DNA of 64,000 nucleotides from CAYXGZ01 sp964464755 (lineage in GTDB: Bacteria; Planctomycetota; MHYJ01; JACPRB01): the NCBI GenBank assembly GCA_964464755.1, contig CAYXGZ010000001.1, forward strand, positions 1-64,000, written 5' to 3'. This document shows, one piece after another, positions 1 through 6,520 of the stretch. The position numbers and the translations under genes are program-made. Numbering within the stretch: position 1 is the stretch's first letter; each line of letters begins with the position of its first letter. The notes under the pieces are model-generated. The model did not search any database and had not been told where the DNA came from. It worked only from the letters and a program-made list of their open reading frames with translations.

Positions 1-60
1 GCCCCCCGCCCCCCCCCCCCCCCCGCCCCGGCCCCCCCCCCCCCCCCCCCCCCCCCCCCG
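1..60. repeat. Poly-C low-complexity contig edge
   Basis: The first 60 bases are almost only C with a few G. They lie directly upstream of a conserved internal part of a permease gene, where real coding sequence for the periplasmic domain should be. Nothing else in the window looks like this. The simplest reading is an assembly or sequencing artefact at a contig end, so bases 1 to about 73 should not be trusted. Confidence 0.8.
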
Positions 61-73
61 CGCGCCCGCCGCC

Positions 74-400
74 ATGAACATCAGGCTGGTGAGCGTGGGG
101 GAGAAGACGCGGGAGATCGGGGTGCGCAAGGCGGTGGGGGCGAGCCGGGGGGACATCCTGCGTCAGTTCCTGGTGGAGAGCGTGACGGTGAGCGGGCTGG
201 GGGGGACGATCGGGGCGGGGCTGGGGGCGGGGCTGGCGTTCCTGCTGGGGGCGGTGTTCCCGTCGTTCCCGGTGGTGGTGGAGGGGTGGACGCTGGCGCT
301 GGGGATGGGGTTCGCGGGGGCGGTGGGGGTGTTCTTCGGCGTGTACCCGGCGATGAAGGCGGCGGCGCTGGATCCGATCGAGGCGCTGAGGTACGAGTAA
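74..400 (+). CDS. MacB/FtsX-type ABC transporter permease, C-terminal fragment
   Basis: This 108-residue reading frame is the C-terminal FtsX-like domain of a MacB/LolC-type ABC permease. The start MNIRLVSVGEKTREIGVRKA matches the interior of MacB proteins, where it follows the third-last membrane helix, and the end ALDPIEALRYE is the family's usual C-terminus. Two more membrane segments follow (about residues 35-60 and 74-95). Full MacB permeases are about 400 residues or longer, so roughly three quarters of the gene is missing because the sequence before it is the poly-C contig edge. The ATG at 74 is an internal methionine, not the true start. The family exports peptides or drugs, or moves lipoproteins, with an ATPase that is not in the window. 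Confidence 0.85.
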   Translation: MNIRLVSVGEKTREIGVRKAVGASRGDILRQFLVESVTVSGLGGTIGAGLGAGLAFLLGAVFPSFPVVVEGWTLALGMGFAGAVGVFFGVYPAMKAAALDPIEALRYE

Positions 401-500
401 GCCCGAAAGCTGGAAAGCAGGAGAGCAGGAAAGCCCGAGAGCCCGAAAGCAAGACAGCAAGAAAGCAAGAGAGCCGGAAAGCCAGGAAGGCGGAGACGGC
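401..500. repeat. Purine-rich degenerate short repeat
   Basis: Directly after the permease stop codon lies about 100 bases made of imperfect 6-10 base units such as GAAAGC, GGAAAGCAGG and GCCCGAAAGC. The unit also occurs at 2148-2190. It carries no convincing gene. It may be a recombination-prone intergenic repeat; no function is claimed. Confidence 0.7.
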
Positions 501-515
501 ACCGCGGAACGCGAT

Positions 516-998
516 TCAGCGCAGGCCCAAGCTGCCCAAGAGCATGAGGGCCATGAGGGCCGCCCAGGGCAGGACGACGATGAACAGGGCCAGGATGAAC
601 CCGCGGTCCTTCTCGAGGCGCGGGCGTTCCGGTTGGGCGCCGGGGCTTCCCGACGCGGGGGACAATTCCCGGTAGATTCGAAGCCCGACGGTCGCGACGG
701 CCGCCTGGTACAGGGCGTGGAGGCCCGCATACGTCAGCAGGTACCTCGCCGGCGTGACGGGGTCGAGCCGGTGAACCGAATACCAGAACCCGAACACGAC
801 CAGCACGTTGAGGATCGGCCCGGGGACGCAGAAGCCGGCGACGAAGAACAACCCGATCAGGAGGAGAGCTCCAAGACCTGCGTAGGGGACGCCGTCGAAT
901 CCGGCCGGCATGAAGCGATCGAACAGCCAGGGATAGGCCCAGATCAGCGCCACCAAGGGAAGGGCCGCGAGTCGGATCGCCCGCTGGAGACTCTTCAC
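516..998 (-). CDS. Small integral membrane protein of unknown family
   Basis: The 160-residue product has a short basic N-terminus and about four hydrophobic helices (roughly residues 10-28, 40-60, 62-80 and 138-158), with a charged proline-rich stretch around 110-130. I do not recognise the family. It follows the gene at 1011-2081 on the same strand after 12 bases, so the two are probably co-transcribed. Base composition of this pair is less GC-biased than the neighbours, and both lie between two copies of the end of the permease gene, which suggests the pair arrived as one insertion. Confidence 0.65.
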   Translation of the reverse strand: MKSLQRAIRLAALPLVALIWAYPWLFDRFMPAGFDGVPYAGLGALLLIGLFFVAGFCVPGPILNVLVVFGFWYSVHRLDPVTPARYLLTYAGLHALYQAAVATVGLRIYRELSPASGSPGAQPERPRLEKDRGFILALFIVVLPWAALMALMLLGSLGLR

Positions 999-1010
999 GG
1001 CGGCTCGATC

Positions 1011-2081
1011 CTAGCTCTTCCGGTGAGCCAAGGACGCCAGCCCGAGGACCGCCAGTAGGACGCCCGTTCCGGAGATGAGGATCCAGACCGGCGTCATGGG
1101 ATCCACCCGGTCCATCCAGATGAGAGCGCCGCTCCGGGGGTAGTGGATCGACAGCGCGCCGGAACCCAGGATCCACACGGCGAGCGCCGAGGCGAGCGCG
1201 ATGAGGGAGGTGCGCCGACCGCCCAGGGCGATCGCGATTCCGGAGCAGATGAGCACCCACCCGATCGACTCGATGATCCAGCCCTCGATGGGCGCGAATT
1301 GACGCTCGCCGGTGGTGACCTGGCTCATGATGCCCTTCCCCCGTTGATACAGTTCCAAACCCCATCCGGTCATGCCGATCGCCACCACGGCCTGGGCCAT
1401 GGCCCTCCAACTCTTCGGCCGGTTGGCGCCCAAGCCCTTGATGACCAGCGTGGCGCTGCGACGCAGGTCCTTGAGCAGGGGGTTCGGGGACCTGGCGTCT
1501 TGGCGCCAGCGATCCAGGGCCGCGGCCGCCTCCATGCCGAGGAAGCTGGAGAGCGAGAGGATGGAGCCAGCGAGGAACAGGACCTTCGGATGGGTTACTC
1601 CCACCGTGATCTGGATGATCCCGGCGCCGACGACTCCGAAGGCGAGGTATCGGGCCAGATGGAGCGTCCAAGGTCGCGTCGACCGGCCTCGCACGTGATG
1701 TGCCAGGACCATTATCACGGCCGGGAGGGTGCTGAAGGCTGCCAGGCTCACCTGCGAGTTCCACGTGAGCACGCCCCGTGGGTTCCCGTCCGCAGCCAGG
1801 AAGACGAAGGCGAGGGTCTGGGTCGCCTGCGCCGACATCGCCACGGCCACGGACCTGGCCCACCAGGATTCCAAGAGAACCAAGGCGAGTCCGGTGATGA
1901 TCCCCGTCACGGCACCGAGGAATCCGGCCACGGAAGCCGCCCAGAGGACCCACGCCGTGTCTGACTCCACGATGTGCGAGTAGATCGAAAGGACCGCCGT
2001 GAAGATGCCGGCGAGGCCCGCGATGCCAAGACCGGCCGAGTAGGGCCAACAACGAGAGAGCACCCCGGCCTGTGGGTTCAC
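1011..2081 (-). CDS. Multi-spanning membrane protein of unknown family
   Basis: With the GTG start at 2081 the product has 356 residues and about eight hydrophobic helices spread through its length, with a basic loop after the fifth. A longer open frame extends to 2195, but its extra N-terminus is the antisense of the permease remnant and is not believable. The GTG is chosen because TACACT sits exactly six bases upstream (2088-2093), the arrangement seen before many genes here. I do not recognise the family; a transport or sensing role cannot be assigned. It appears to head a two-gene unit with the membrane protein at 516-998. Confidence 0.65.
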   Translation of the reverse strand: MNPQAGVLSRCWPYSAGLGIAGLAGIFTAVLSIYSHIVESDTAWVLWAASVAGFLGAVTGIITGLALVLLESWWARSVAVAMSAQATQTLAFVFLAADGNPRGVLTWNSQVSLAAFSTLPAVIMVLAHHVRGRSTRPWTLHLARYLAFGVVGAGIIQITVGVTHPKVLFLAGSILSLSSFLGMEAAAALDRWRQDARSPNPLLKDLRRSATLVIKGLGANRPKSWRAMAQAVVAIGMTGWGLELYQRGKGIMSQVTTGERQFAPIEGWIIESIGWVLICSGIAIALGGRRTSLIALASALAVWILGSGALSIHYPRSGALIWMDRVDPMTPVWILISGTGVLLAVLGLASLAHRKS

Positions 2082-2087
2082 GGGATG

Positions 2088-2093
2088 AGTGTA
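2088..2093 (-). promoter_or_regulatory. -10 box TACACT, leaderless start at 2081
   Basis: TACACT lies six bases before the GTG at 2081 on the minus strand, so transcription would begin at or next to the start codon. It decides the start of the membrane protein gene 1011-2081. Confidence 0.6.
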
Positions 2094-2108
2094 CTCCGCT
2101 CGGCTCGC

Positions 2109-2147
2109 GCGGCGCTGGATCCGATCGAGGCGCTGCGGTACGAGTAA
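2109..2147 (+). pseudogene. Remnant of the permease 3' end (second copy)
   Basis: The last twelve codons and stop of the permease gene (AALDPIEALRYE) recur here in frame, and the match runs on into the purine-rich repeat. Bases 362-421 and 2109-2168 agree at 59 of 60 positions by eye. No upstream part of a permease is present, so this is a fragment. It forms the far border of the segment that carries the two membrane protein genes at 516-2081. Confidence 0.8.
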
Positions 2148-2190
2148 GCCCGAAAGCTGGAAAGCAGGAAAGCCCGAAAGGCCGAAGGCA
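2148..2190. repeat. Purine-rich degenerate short repeat, second block
   Basis: The sequence after the permease remnant repeats the GAAAGC and GCCCGAAAGC units seen at 401-500. It is shorter and ends in ordinary intergenic sequence before the promoter at 2258. Confidence 0.6.
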
Positions 2191-2257
2191 GGCAACTCGA
2201 TTCCCCAAGACCTTCCCCCTCGACGACCTGAGGTGAGACCTCCCGGCGAGGCCGGGC

Positions 2258-2263
2258 TATAAT
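2258..2263 (+). promoter_or_regulatory. -10 box TATAAT, leaderless start at 2270
   Basis: A perfect TATAAT ends six bases before the ATG at 2270. This puts the expected transcription start on the A of the start codon. No Shine-Dalgarno sequence is present. Confidence 0.7.
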
Positions 2264-2269
2264 CCTTCC

Positions 2270-2743
2270 ATGATCAAATTCACCGGCCTGGTCATCGTCG
2301 GCGCGCTGGCGGGAGCCGCGATCGGGTGCGGACTGGCCTACTGGGCCGCGACGCAGTGGTCGTCGTTCAGCAGCCGCTGGCTCAACGCCGCCGGCTTCCT
2401 CTCGCCGGTGGGCGGCATCCTCGGCGCCTGGCTCGCCTCGCCGAAGGAGGCCTGGCCCCCGGGGTGGCCGCGCAAGCTCGTGGTCATGGGCGTCGGGGCC
2501 GCCTGCGGCGGGCTCTCGTCCTACGTCGCCTTCGCGCTCGTGTCGCTGACGTGGAACCCCCGGCCCGACTTGGGCCTGGTGGCCGCCCTGATGGACCCCT
2601 CGGCGATCCCCGAGCTCAGCTCGTCCCGGGGCAGCGGCCCGGGCATCTCCCAGGGCGCCGTCTTCCACCTCGTCGTCGGCGCGTTGATCGGGGGACTGCT
2701 GCCGCCGCTCTGGCTCCAGAAGACCGGCCCGAAGCCGAAGTAG
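2270..2743 (+). CDS. Small membrane protein, unknown
   Basis: The product has 157 residues with about four hydrophobic segments (near residues 5-27, 40-58, 75-95 and 128-150) and many glycines, as in small integral membrane proteins. No family was recognised. The ATG follows a perfect TATAAT by six bases, so the mRNA is probably leaderless. Codons are strongly C/G-ending, like the surrounding housekeeping-type genes. It stands 44 bases before the selenoprotein candidate, which has its own -10 box, so they need not form an operon. Confidence 0.7.
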   Translation: MIKFTGLVIVGALAGAAIGCGLAYWAATQWSSFSSRWLNAAGFLSPVGGILGAWLASPKEAWPPGWPRKLVVMGVGAACGGLSSYVAFALVSLTWNPRPDLGLVAALMDPSAIPELSSSRGSGPGISQGAVFHLVVGALIGGLLPPLWLQKTGPKPK

Positions 2744-2775
2744 CCCGGGCCTTCGCGCCGGCCGAGCGGTTCCGC

Positions 2776-2781
2776 TAGCAT
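2776..2781 (+). promoter_or_regulatory. -10 box TAGCAT, leaderless start at 2788
   Basis: TAGCAT ends six bases before the GTG at 2788. It supports the GTG as the start of the selenoprotein candidate. Confidence 0.6.
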
Positions 2782-2787
2782 GGACCC

Positions 2788-3150
2788 GTGATCCCCGACG
2801 CCGGCAACCTCCTCCCCCGCGGTCGGCGGCTGCGCCTCGCGAGCGGACTGGTCGGCCTACTGGCCTTCGCGGCGGGCACCTGGGCGCTCGTCGCCTTCGG
2901 CGCGCCGCGCTGGACGCGGATCGCGCTCTTCGTGCCCGCGTGGGTGGGGCTGCTGGGGATCCTCCAGGCCTCGGCGCGGACCTGAGTGGCCCTCGCCGCC
3001 CGCGGTCTGCGGGAGACGGAGGCCGGGCCGGTGCCGATCGACGACGCGTGCGTGATCGACGCGCACCGTCGCCAGGCCCGGCGCGTCAACCTCGCGGCGC
3101 TCGTGCTGGCCGCGATCGGGACGGCGACGGCGTTGCTGGTCCGGCGGTAG
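2788..3150 (+). CDS. Candidate selenoprotein: small two-helix membrane protein with in-frame UGA (Sec66)
   Basis: The frame reads 65 codons, a TGA at 2983-2985, then 54 more codons to a TAG, giving 120 residues if the TGA is read as selenocysteine. Segment one has a basic N-terminus and two hydrophobic helices (about 17-37 and 44-60); segment two has a charged stretch with RRQARR followed by a third hydrophobic helix. Residues around the TGA read ILQASART-U-VALAARGLRE. I believe homologous small membrane proteins with Cys at this place (a TCVALAARG motif) exist, but this could not be checked. A SECIS-like hairpin follows at 2991-3022. The alternative is two adjacent genes (2788-2985 and GTG 2986-3150) or a TGC to TGA error. 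Confidence 0.7.
2991..3022 (+). other. SECIS-like hairpin with GGUCU loop
   Basis: CCCGC (2999-3003) and GCGGG (3009-3013) pair around the loop GGUCU (3004-3008), and further pairs extend the stem down to about 2991 and 3022 with small mismatches. The loop begins 18 bases after the TGA. The E. coli fdhF SECIS has the same GGUCU, also 18 bases after its UGA by codon count from memory, inside a closely similar stem. This is the main evidence that the TGA is read as selenocysteine. Confidence 0.7.
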
Positions 3151-3165
3151 GAAAAGGAGGTCGCG

Positions 3166-3378
3166 ATGCGGAAAGGTGCCGGCGTGGTCCTGCTGGTCGT
3201 CTCCGCGTTCCTCCTCTACTGGGCCTACGACTCGTCGCAATCGGTGAGCTCCGAGTTCTCCCGGTTGTTCCGCGGCGGCCCGAGCGACCGGACGCAGTGG
3301 TACGTGATCGGCGGCGTGCTGGCGGCGGCCGTCGGGCTGGGCCTGCTGCTGTACCGCCCGCGGAAGAAGTCGGGCTAG
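3166..3378 (+). CDS. DUF3185-like small membrane protein
   Basis: The 70-residue product has two hydrophobic helices (about 5-22 and 46-63) separated by a polar loop with the pattern SQSVSSEFSRLF and DRTQWYVIGG. This layout and length match DUF3185 family proteins, whose role is unknown. A strong Shine-Dalgarno sequence (AAGGAGG) stands five bases before the ATG, unlike the leaderless genes around it. It follows the selenoprotein candidate by 15 bases and is probably co-transcribed with it. Its end overlaps the stop of the convergent gene 3375-4280 by four bases. Confidence 0.75.
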   Translation: MRKGAGVVLLVVSAFLLYWAYDSSQSVSSEFSRLFRGGPSDRTQWYVIGGVLAAAVGLGLLLYRPRKKSG

Positions 3379-4280
3379 TTCCCCGCCGCGATCACGAGGA
3401 GCCAGGCCGCGCCCGTCGCCCCGAGGCAGAGCAGGACGGGCAGGAGCGCGGCGACCAGCGCGCGGGACTTCGGCAGCTCGTGGGCCCGGGCGAGCGCGGT
3501 CGTCAGGCCGAGCACGAAGGCACCGGCCTGCAGCAGCGGGCCGAGGATCGGGACCAGCCACCACAGGACGGTCCCCTGGAGGTACGCGACGCCGCGGTAG
3601 GACGCCTCGTACGACCCGCGCCCGCCCAGCAGGCGCGCCAGCAGGTGGAAGACCCCGCCCCAGAAGAAGCCGCCGAGGGCCGTGCCGAGGACCATCGAGA
3701 CCGCGTAACCGATGGAGAGGCCGCACCCAAGCGCCAGGCCCACGCCCTGCACGGTCCGGTCCCGGACCGACGCGAGGTTGAGGACCAGGGCCGGTGCGCC
3801 GAGCGCGACGACCAGCGCGAGCAGCTGGAGCGGCACCATGAGCGCGTAGCGCAGCGGGGGACCGTAGCCGCCGCTCCAGGGCATGCGGCCCCAGAACCGG
3901 TCGCCCCCGAACTGGGCGCCCCACCAGGTGCGCCACCACGTGGAGAGGAAGTTCCCGTCGCGGTCCTCCCAGGGGACGCCCGAGTCGCGGCCCGAGGCGT
4001 TGACGCGCTTCAGGGCCTCCGCGACGGCCGACGGTGCCGCGGGGGCGGGTCGGGACACCGCGGCGGCCGCGAGCGGCTTCCCGCACCAGCGGCAATCGCG
4101 GGCGTCGGGCTTGTTGATCCCGCCGCACGCGGGGCACCTGGGCGCCGGGGCCGCGGCCGGCGCCTCCACCACCGGGACCTTCAGTTCCGCCCCGCAGCCG
4201 TAGCAGCGCGCGGACTGGCCGGAGAGCTCCGCGCCGAAGCTGCAGTCGCGCCCGCAGGCGCAGCGGACGCGGATCTGCAT
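3375..4280 (-). CDS. Zinc-ribbon protein with Yip1-like membrane domain
   Basis: The 301-residue product begins with two zinc-ribbon-like units: CACGRDC with CYGC (about residues 7-29) and CPACGG with CRWC (about 49-67). A proline/alanine linker and a WWRTWWGAQFGG segment follow, then about five hydrophobic helices in the C-terminal half, resembling Yip1/DUF1282-type membrane domains. The function is unknown; bacterial proteins of this design are usually annotated as zinc ribbon membrane proteins. The start at 4280 directly follows the Uma2 remnant at 4282-4344. The domain assignment rests on pattern only. Confidence 0.7.
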   Translation of the reverse strand: MQIRVRCACGRDCSFGAELSGQSARCYGCGAELKVPVVEAPAAAPAPRCPACGGINKPDARDCRWCGKPLAAAAVSRPAPAAPSAVAEALKRVNASGRDSGVPWEDRDGNFLSTWWRTWWGAQFGGDRFWGRMPWSGGYGPPLRYALMVPLQLLALVVALGAPALVLNLASVRDRTVQGVGLALGCGLSIGYAVSMVLGTALGGFFWGGVFHLLARLLGGRGSYEASYRGVAYLQGTVLWWLVPILGPLLQAGAFVLGLTTALARAHELPKSRALVAALLPVLLCLGATGAAWLLVIAAGN

Positions 4281-4281
4281 G

Positions 4282-4344
4282 CTACGCCTCGAATACCGCG
4301 GTGACGGGGATCGCGAGGCCCGGGAGCGTCGTGAGGTCCACCAT
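4282..4344 (-). pseudogene. Internally deleted copy of the Uma2 gene
   Basis: Read on the minus strand from ATG 4344, this gives MVDLTTLPGLAIPVTAVFEA and a stop. It joins the first codons of the intact Uma2 gene at 5802-6356 (MVDLRT) to its last thirteen (LPGLAIPVAAVFKA), still in frame, with about 160 codons lost. The upstream box TACAAT and its seven-base spacing are kept (4352-4357). It is a relic of a second Uma2 copy. Confidence 0.8.
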
Positions 4345-4386
4345 GGAGGTCATTGTAGCCCGGGCGAGGAAAACGGGCCGGCCGAC

Positions 4387-5454
4387 CTAGACAGCCTGCG
4401 ATGGCCGGCGGCGCTTCCAGGCCCAGATCCCGCCGACCGCGAGGGCGAGGACGATCAGCACGTCGACGGGAACGTAGACCGTCCTCGAGACGTAGTTGAT
4501 CCGCGGCGCCGGGATCACGGGCGAGGGGTCCTTGGACGGCGCGAAGTAGAGATCCTCGACGCCGCCCGGCCAGCGGTGATCCTCGAAGACGGTGAGCCAC
4601 GAGCCGGCTTCGCCCTTGGGCACGGCCCCCTCGAGGATCCCGTCCAGCCCGGCGACCTTCCGTGAGTACTTCGTCTCCTTCTGCCAGGGCTCGCCGGCGT
4701 CGCCCAGCGTCCCGTCGGCGCGCTCGGCCCCCGCGTAGTAGACGCGGAGGGTGTCGTGACCGCCCCGCTGGTCCGAGGGGACGCGGTACGGGAACAGCGG
4801 CCGGTCCGTCTCGAAGGTCATCCGGAGGGTCCCCGCCCCCACGCCGCCGGCCCGCGAGGCCGCGGCCGGATCGGCCGACCTCGAGTACTTGAAGGCCGTC
4901 ACCTTCCAGCGCTTCGCGACGTAGGGCGCGACCCAGTCGGTGATCTCCGGACGCACGTCGTACCCGTTGTCGCCCAGCCAGCGCGTGAGCGCCTCCGCGT
5001 TGTCGGCCTCGAGGATCGCGGCGTCGTAGCCCGCGACCGTGACGCGGTCGAGCACGGACACTTTCCAGGTCGGCGCCATGTCGGCGCCCGCGTCGATGCG
5101 GCTGGCGGCGAACCGGGACAGCAGCGAGTACTCGTAGCGGGTCACGACCTCGTCGCGGACCTCCGGTCTCGTCACCTCGAAGAGCCGGTCGAAGGCGCCG
5201 TCCCGGGCCTCCGCGAGCGTGGGCTTCGTCGGGGTCGGGACCAGGAAGCCGAAGTCGGCCTTCGCGTCCCCGGCGCGGAAGGTCGCGCGCCGCACGAAGT
5301 GCTCGATCTTCGTGGCCGGATTCCAGGCGACGAGGATCTCCTGGCGGGCGATGTTGATGAGCTGGCCGCGCGAGCCCGCGGTGCAGCAGGCCTCGGTGCT
5401 GCCCCGCGCCGCGAGCATCGCCAGGACCGCGGACAGGAACGTCAACGTGCGCAT
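4387..5454 (-). CDS. DUF2330 secreted protein with C-terminal membrane anchor
   Basis: With ATG 5454 the product has 355 residues: a signal peptide (MRTLTFLSAVLAMLAARGS), an early CC pair, the motif EILVAWNPATKIEHFVRR and a PTPTKP turn typical of DUF2330 proteins, a long beta-rich region, and one C-terminal helix (about 328-348) followed by WKRRRPSQ. The protein would sit in the cytoplasmic membrane facing outward. Its function is not known. Start choice: a longer frame runs to 5487, but ATG 5454 has the signal peptide right behind it and CGGGAG upstream. A TATAAT promoter lies at 5491-5496. Confidence 0.8.
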   Translation of the reverse strand: MRTLTFLSAVLAMLAARGSTEACCTAGSRGQLINIARQEILVAWNPATKIEHFVRRATFRAGDAKADFGFLVPTPTKPTLAEARDGAFDRLFEVTRPEVRDEVVTRYEYSLLSRFAASRIDAGADMAPTWKVSVLDRVTVAGYDAAILEADNAEALTRWLGDNGYDVRPEITDWVAPYVAKRWKVTAFKYSRSADPAAASRAGGVGAGTLRMTFETDRPLFPYRVPSDQRGGHDTLRVYYAGAERADGTLGDAGEPWQKETKYSRKVAGLDGILEGAVPKGEAGSWLTVFEDHRWPGGVEDLYFAPSKDPSPVIPAPRINYVSRTVYVPVDVLIVLALAVGGIWAWKRRRPSQAV

Positions 5455-5490
5455 GAGTCGGCTCCCGGGTTGAGGCCAGCGAGGCACCCG

Positions 5491-5519
5491 ATTATAGGCG
5501 ACGCTCCGCCGATCGTCAG
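5491..5519 (-). promoter_or_regulatory. Sigma70-type promoter of the DUF2330 gene
   Basis: On the minus strand CTGACG (5514-5519) and TATAAT (5491-5496) are separated by 17 bases. The transcript would carry a leader of about 30 bases with CGGGAG as ribosome site, so this gene is not leaderless. Confidence 0.6.
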
Positions 5520-5587
5520 GCCCGGTCCAGGAACTCGTCGAGGCCGCCCCGTGCCGGCTGCGGCTGAAGGCCCGAGGGTCGCGCGAC

Positions 5588-5791
5588 CTACCGTCCGGAC
5601 TGGGCGCGAGCGTAGACGTACAGGCAGGCCACGATGATGGGGAGGAAGACCGCCGTGGCCAGCAGGCCGGTCACGATCTCGGTCGGGTTCGGAATCCGCA
5701 CGTCGCGGCAGGAGGACAGCGTCGCCAGGGCCAGCCACGAGGTCGCGACCAGCGCGATCCGGGCCCGGGAGGCGGAACGCCGCTGGGTCAT
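5588..5791 (-). CDS. Small membrane-anchored protein, unknown
   Basis: The 67-residue product has two hydrophobic stretches (about 11-26 and 41-60), with a Cys after the first (LATLSSCRD), which could be a lipobox-like site but does not fit the consensus well. It lies between the Uma2 gene and the DUF2330 gene on the same strand, 10 bases after the Uma2 stop, so it may be the second gene of a Uma2 transcript. No family was recognised and the call that it is a gene is moderate. Confidence 0.5.
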   Translation of the reverse strand: MTQRRSASRARIALVATSWLALATLSSCRDVRIPNPTEIVTGLLATAVFLPIIVACLYVYARAQSGR

Positions 5792-5801
5792 GTCCGGCTC
5801 G

Positions 5802-6356
5802 CTACGCCTTGAATACCGCGGCGACGGGGATCGCGAGGCCGGGGAGCAGCGGCGAGGCGACGGTGCCGCCCTCGAGGTGGTAGCCCGCGGGCTCGTAGCG
5901 CTCGCCGGCCAGCGTGAAGACCTCGACCGACTTTTCCTCGGGATCGACGATCCAGTACTCCTTCACTCCGTTCCTGGCGTAAAGCGCCTTCTTCACGTGG
6001 CGGTCGCGGTCGAGGGAGGAGGGCGAGAGGATCTCGACGAGGAGGTCCGGGGCGCCCTCGATGTAGCGCTTCACCATCCCGCGGCGCTGCTCACTCACCC
6101 AGAGGAGGTCCGGCTCGACGATGTCGCCGCTGGGCAGGTGGACGTCCATGGGGGCGGTGAGGAGCAGGCCCTTGGGGCCGGAATCCAGGAAGGGCGCGAG
6201 GTGCAGGGTGAGCTGCAGGCTGGCCCGCTGGTGCGGGGTGAAGGGTGAAGCGGTCATGACCGTCAGCTCCCCGTCGATGAGTTCCGCGCGGGTCTCGTCG
6301 GGGAGCGCCAGGAAGTCCTGGAGGGTCTTCCGCGGCTTCGTCCTGAGGTCCACCAT
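5802..6356 (-). CDS. Uma2 family restriction-endonuclease-fold protein
   Basis: The 184-residue product matches the Uma2 (DUF820) family, a PD-(D/E)xK nuclease fold that is common in cyanobacteria, Planctomycetota and Chloroflexota. Visible landmarks are ELIDGEL (25-31), PHQR (41-44), IVEPDLLWV (79-87), GAPDLLVEILSPSS (101-114) and KEYWIVDPE (132-140); the acids at 83 and 108 are likely catalytic. The natural substrate of the family is not established. The start is set at ATG 6356 because TAAAAT lies seven bases upstream and overlaps the alternative ATG at 6365. A deleted second copy lies at 4282-4344. Confidence 0.85.
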   Translation of the reverse strand: MVDLRTKPRKTLQDFLALPDETRAELIDGELTVMTASPFTPHQRASLQLTLHLAPFLDSGPKGLLLTAPMDVHLPSGDIVEPDLLWVSEQRRGMVKRYIEGAPDLLVEILSPSSLDRDRHVKKALYARNGVKEYWIVDPEEKSVEVFTLAGERYEPAGYHLEGGTVASPLLPGLAIPVAAVFKA

Positions 6357-6363
6357 GGACGTC

Positions 6364-6369
6364 ATTTTA
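6364..6369 (-). promoter_or_regulatory. -10 box TAAAAT, leaderless start at 6356
   Basis: TAAAAT ends seven bases before ATG 6356 on the minus strand. The same arrangement (TACAAT, seven bases) survives in the deleted Uma2 copy. Confidence 0.6.
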
Positions 6370-6508
6370 CCCCGCCTCGCGTGCGCATGGCGGGCGAAGC
6401 GCAAGCCGCGGGCCAGCGGGGCGCGAGGGAGGACTCCGACCCGGAGCGGCCCGGGCGTTTCGAATCGCGACGCGGGAGTGTCGGACGGGAATGGCCTGCG
6501 CGGTGGGC

Positions 6509-6514
6509 TATCAT
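6509..6514 (+). promoter_or_regulatory. -10 box TATCAT, leaderless start at 6521
   Basis: TATCAT ends six bases before ATG 6521. The intervening TCCTCC is not a ribosome-binding sequence, which fits a leaderless start. Confidence 0.65.
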
Positions 6515-6520
6515 TCCTCC

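Noticed and set aside
1..60. Poly-C tract as a biological repeat or phase-variation tract
   Set aside because: It replaces conserved coding sequence at the very edge of the contig, so artefact is far more likely.
163..2208. Long minus-strand frame over the permease end and the membrane protein cassette
   Set aside because: Low-complexity Arg/Pro/Gly product in the wrong phase relative to two genes with proper membrane helices.
2986..3150. Separate 54-residue gene starting at GTG directly after TGA 2983-2985
   Set aside because: Possible, but it has no ribosome site, and the hairpin position and loop match a SECIS so closely that one selenoprotein gene is the better reading.
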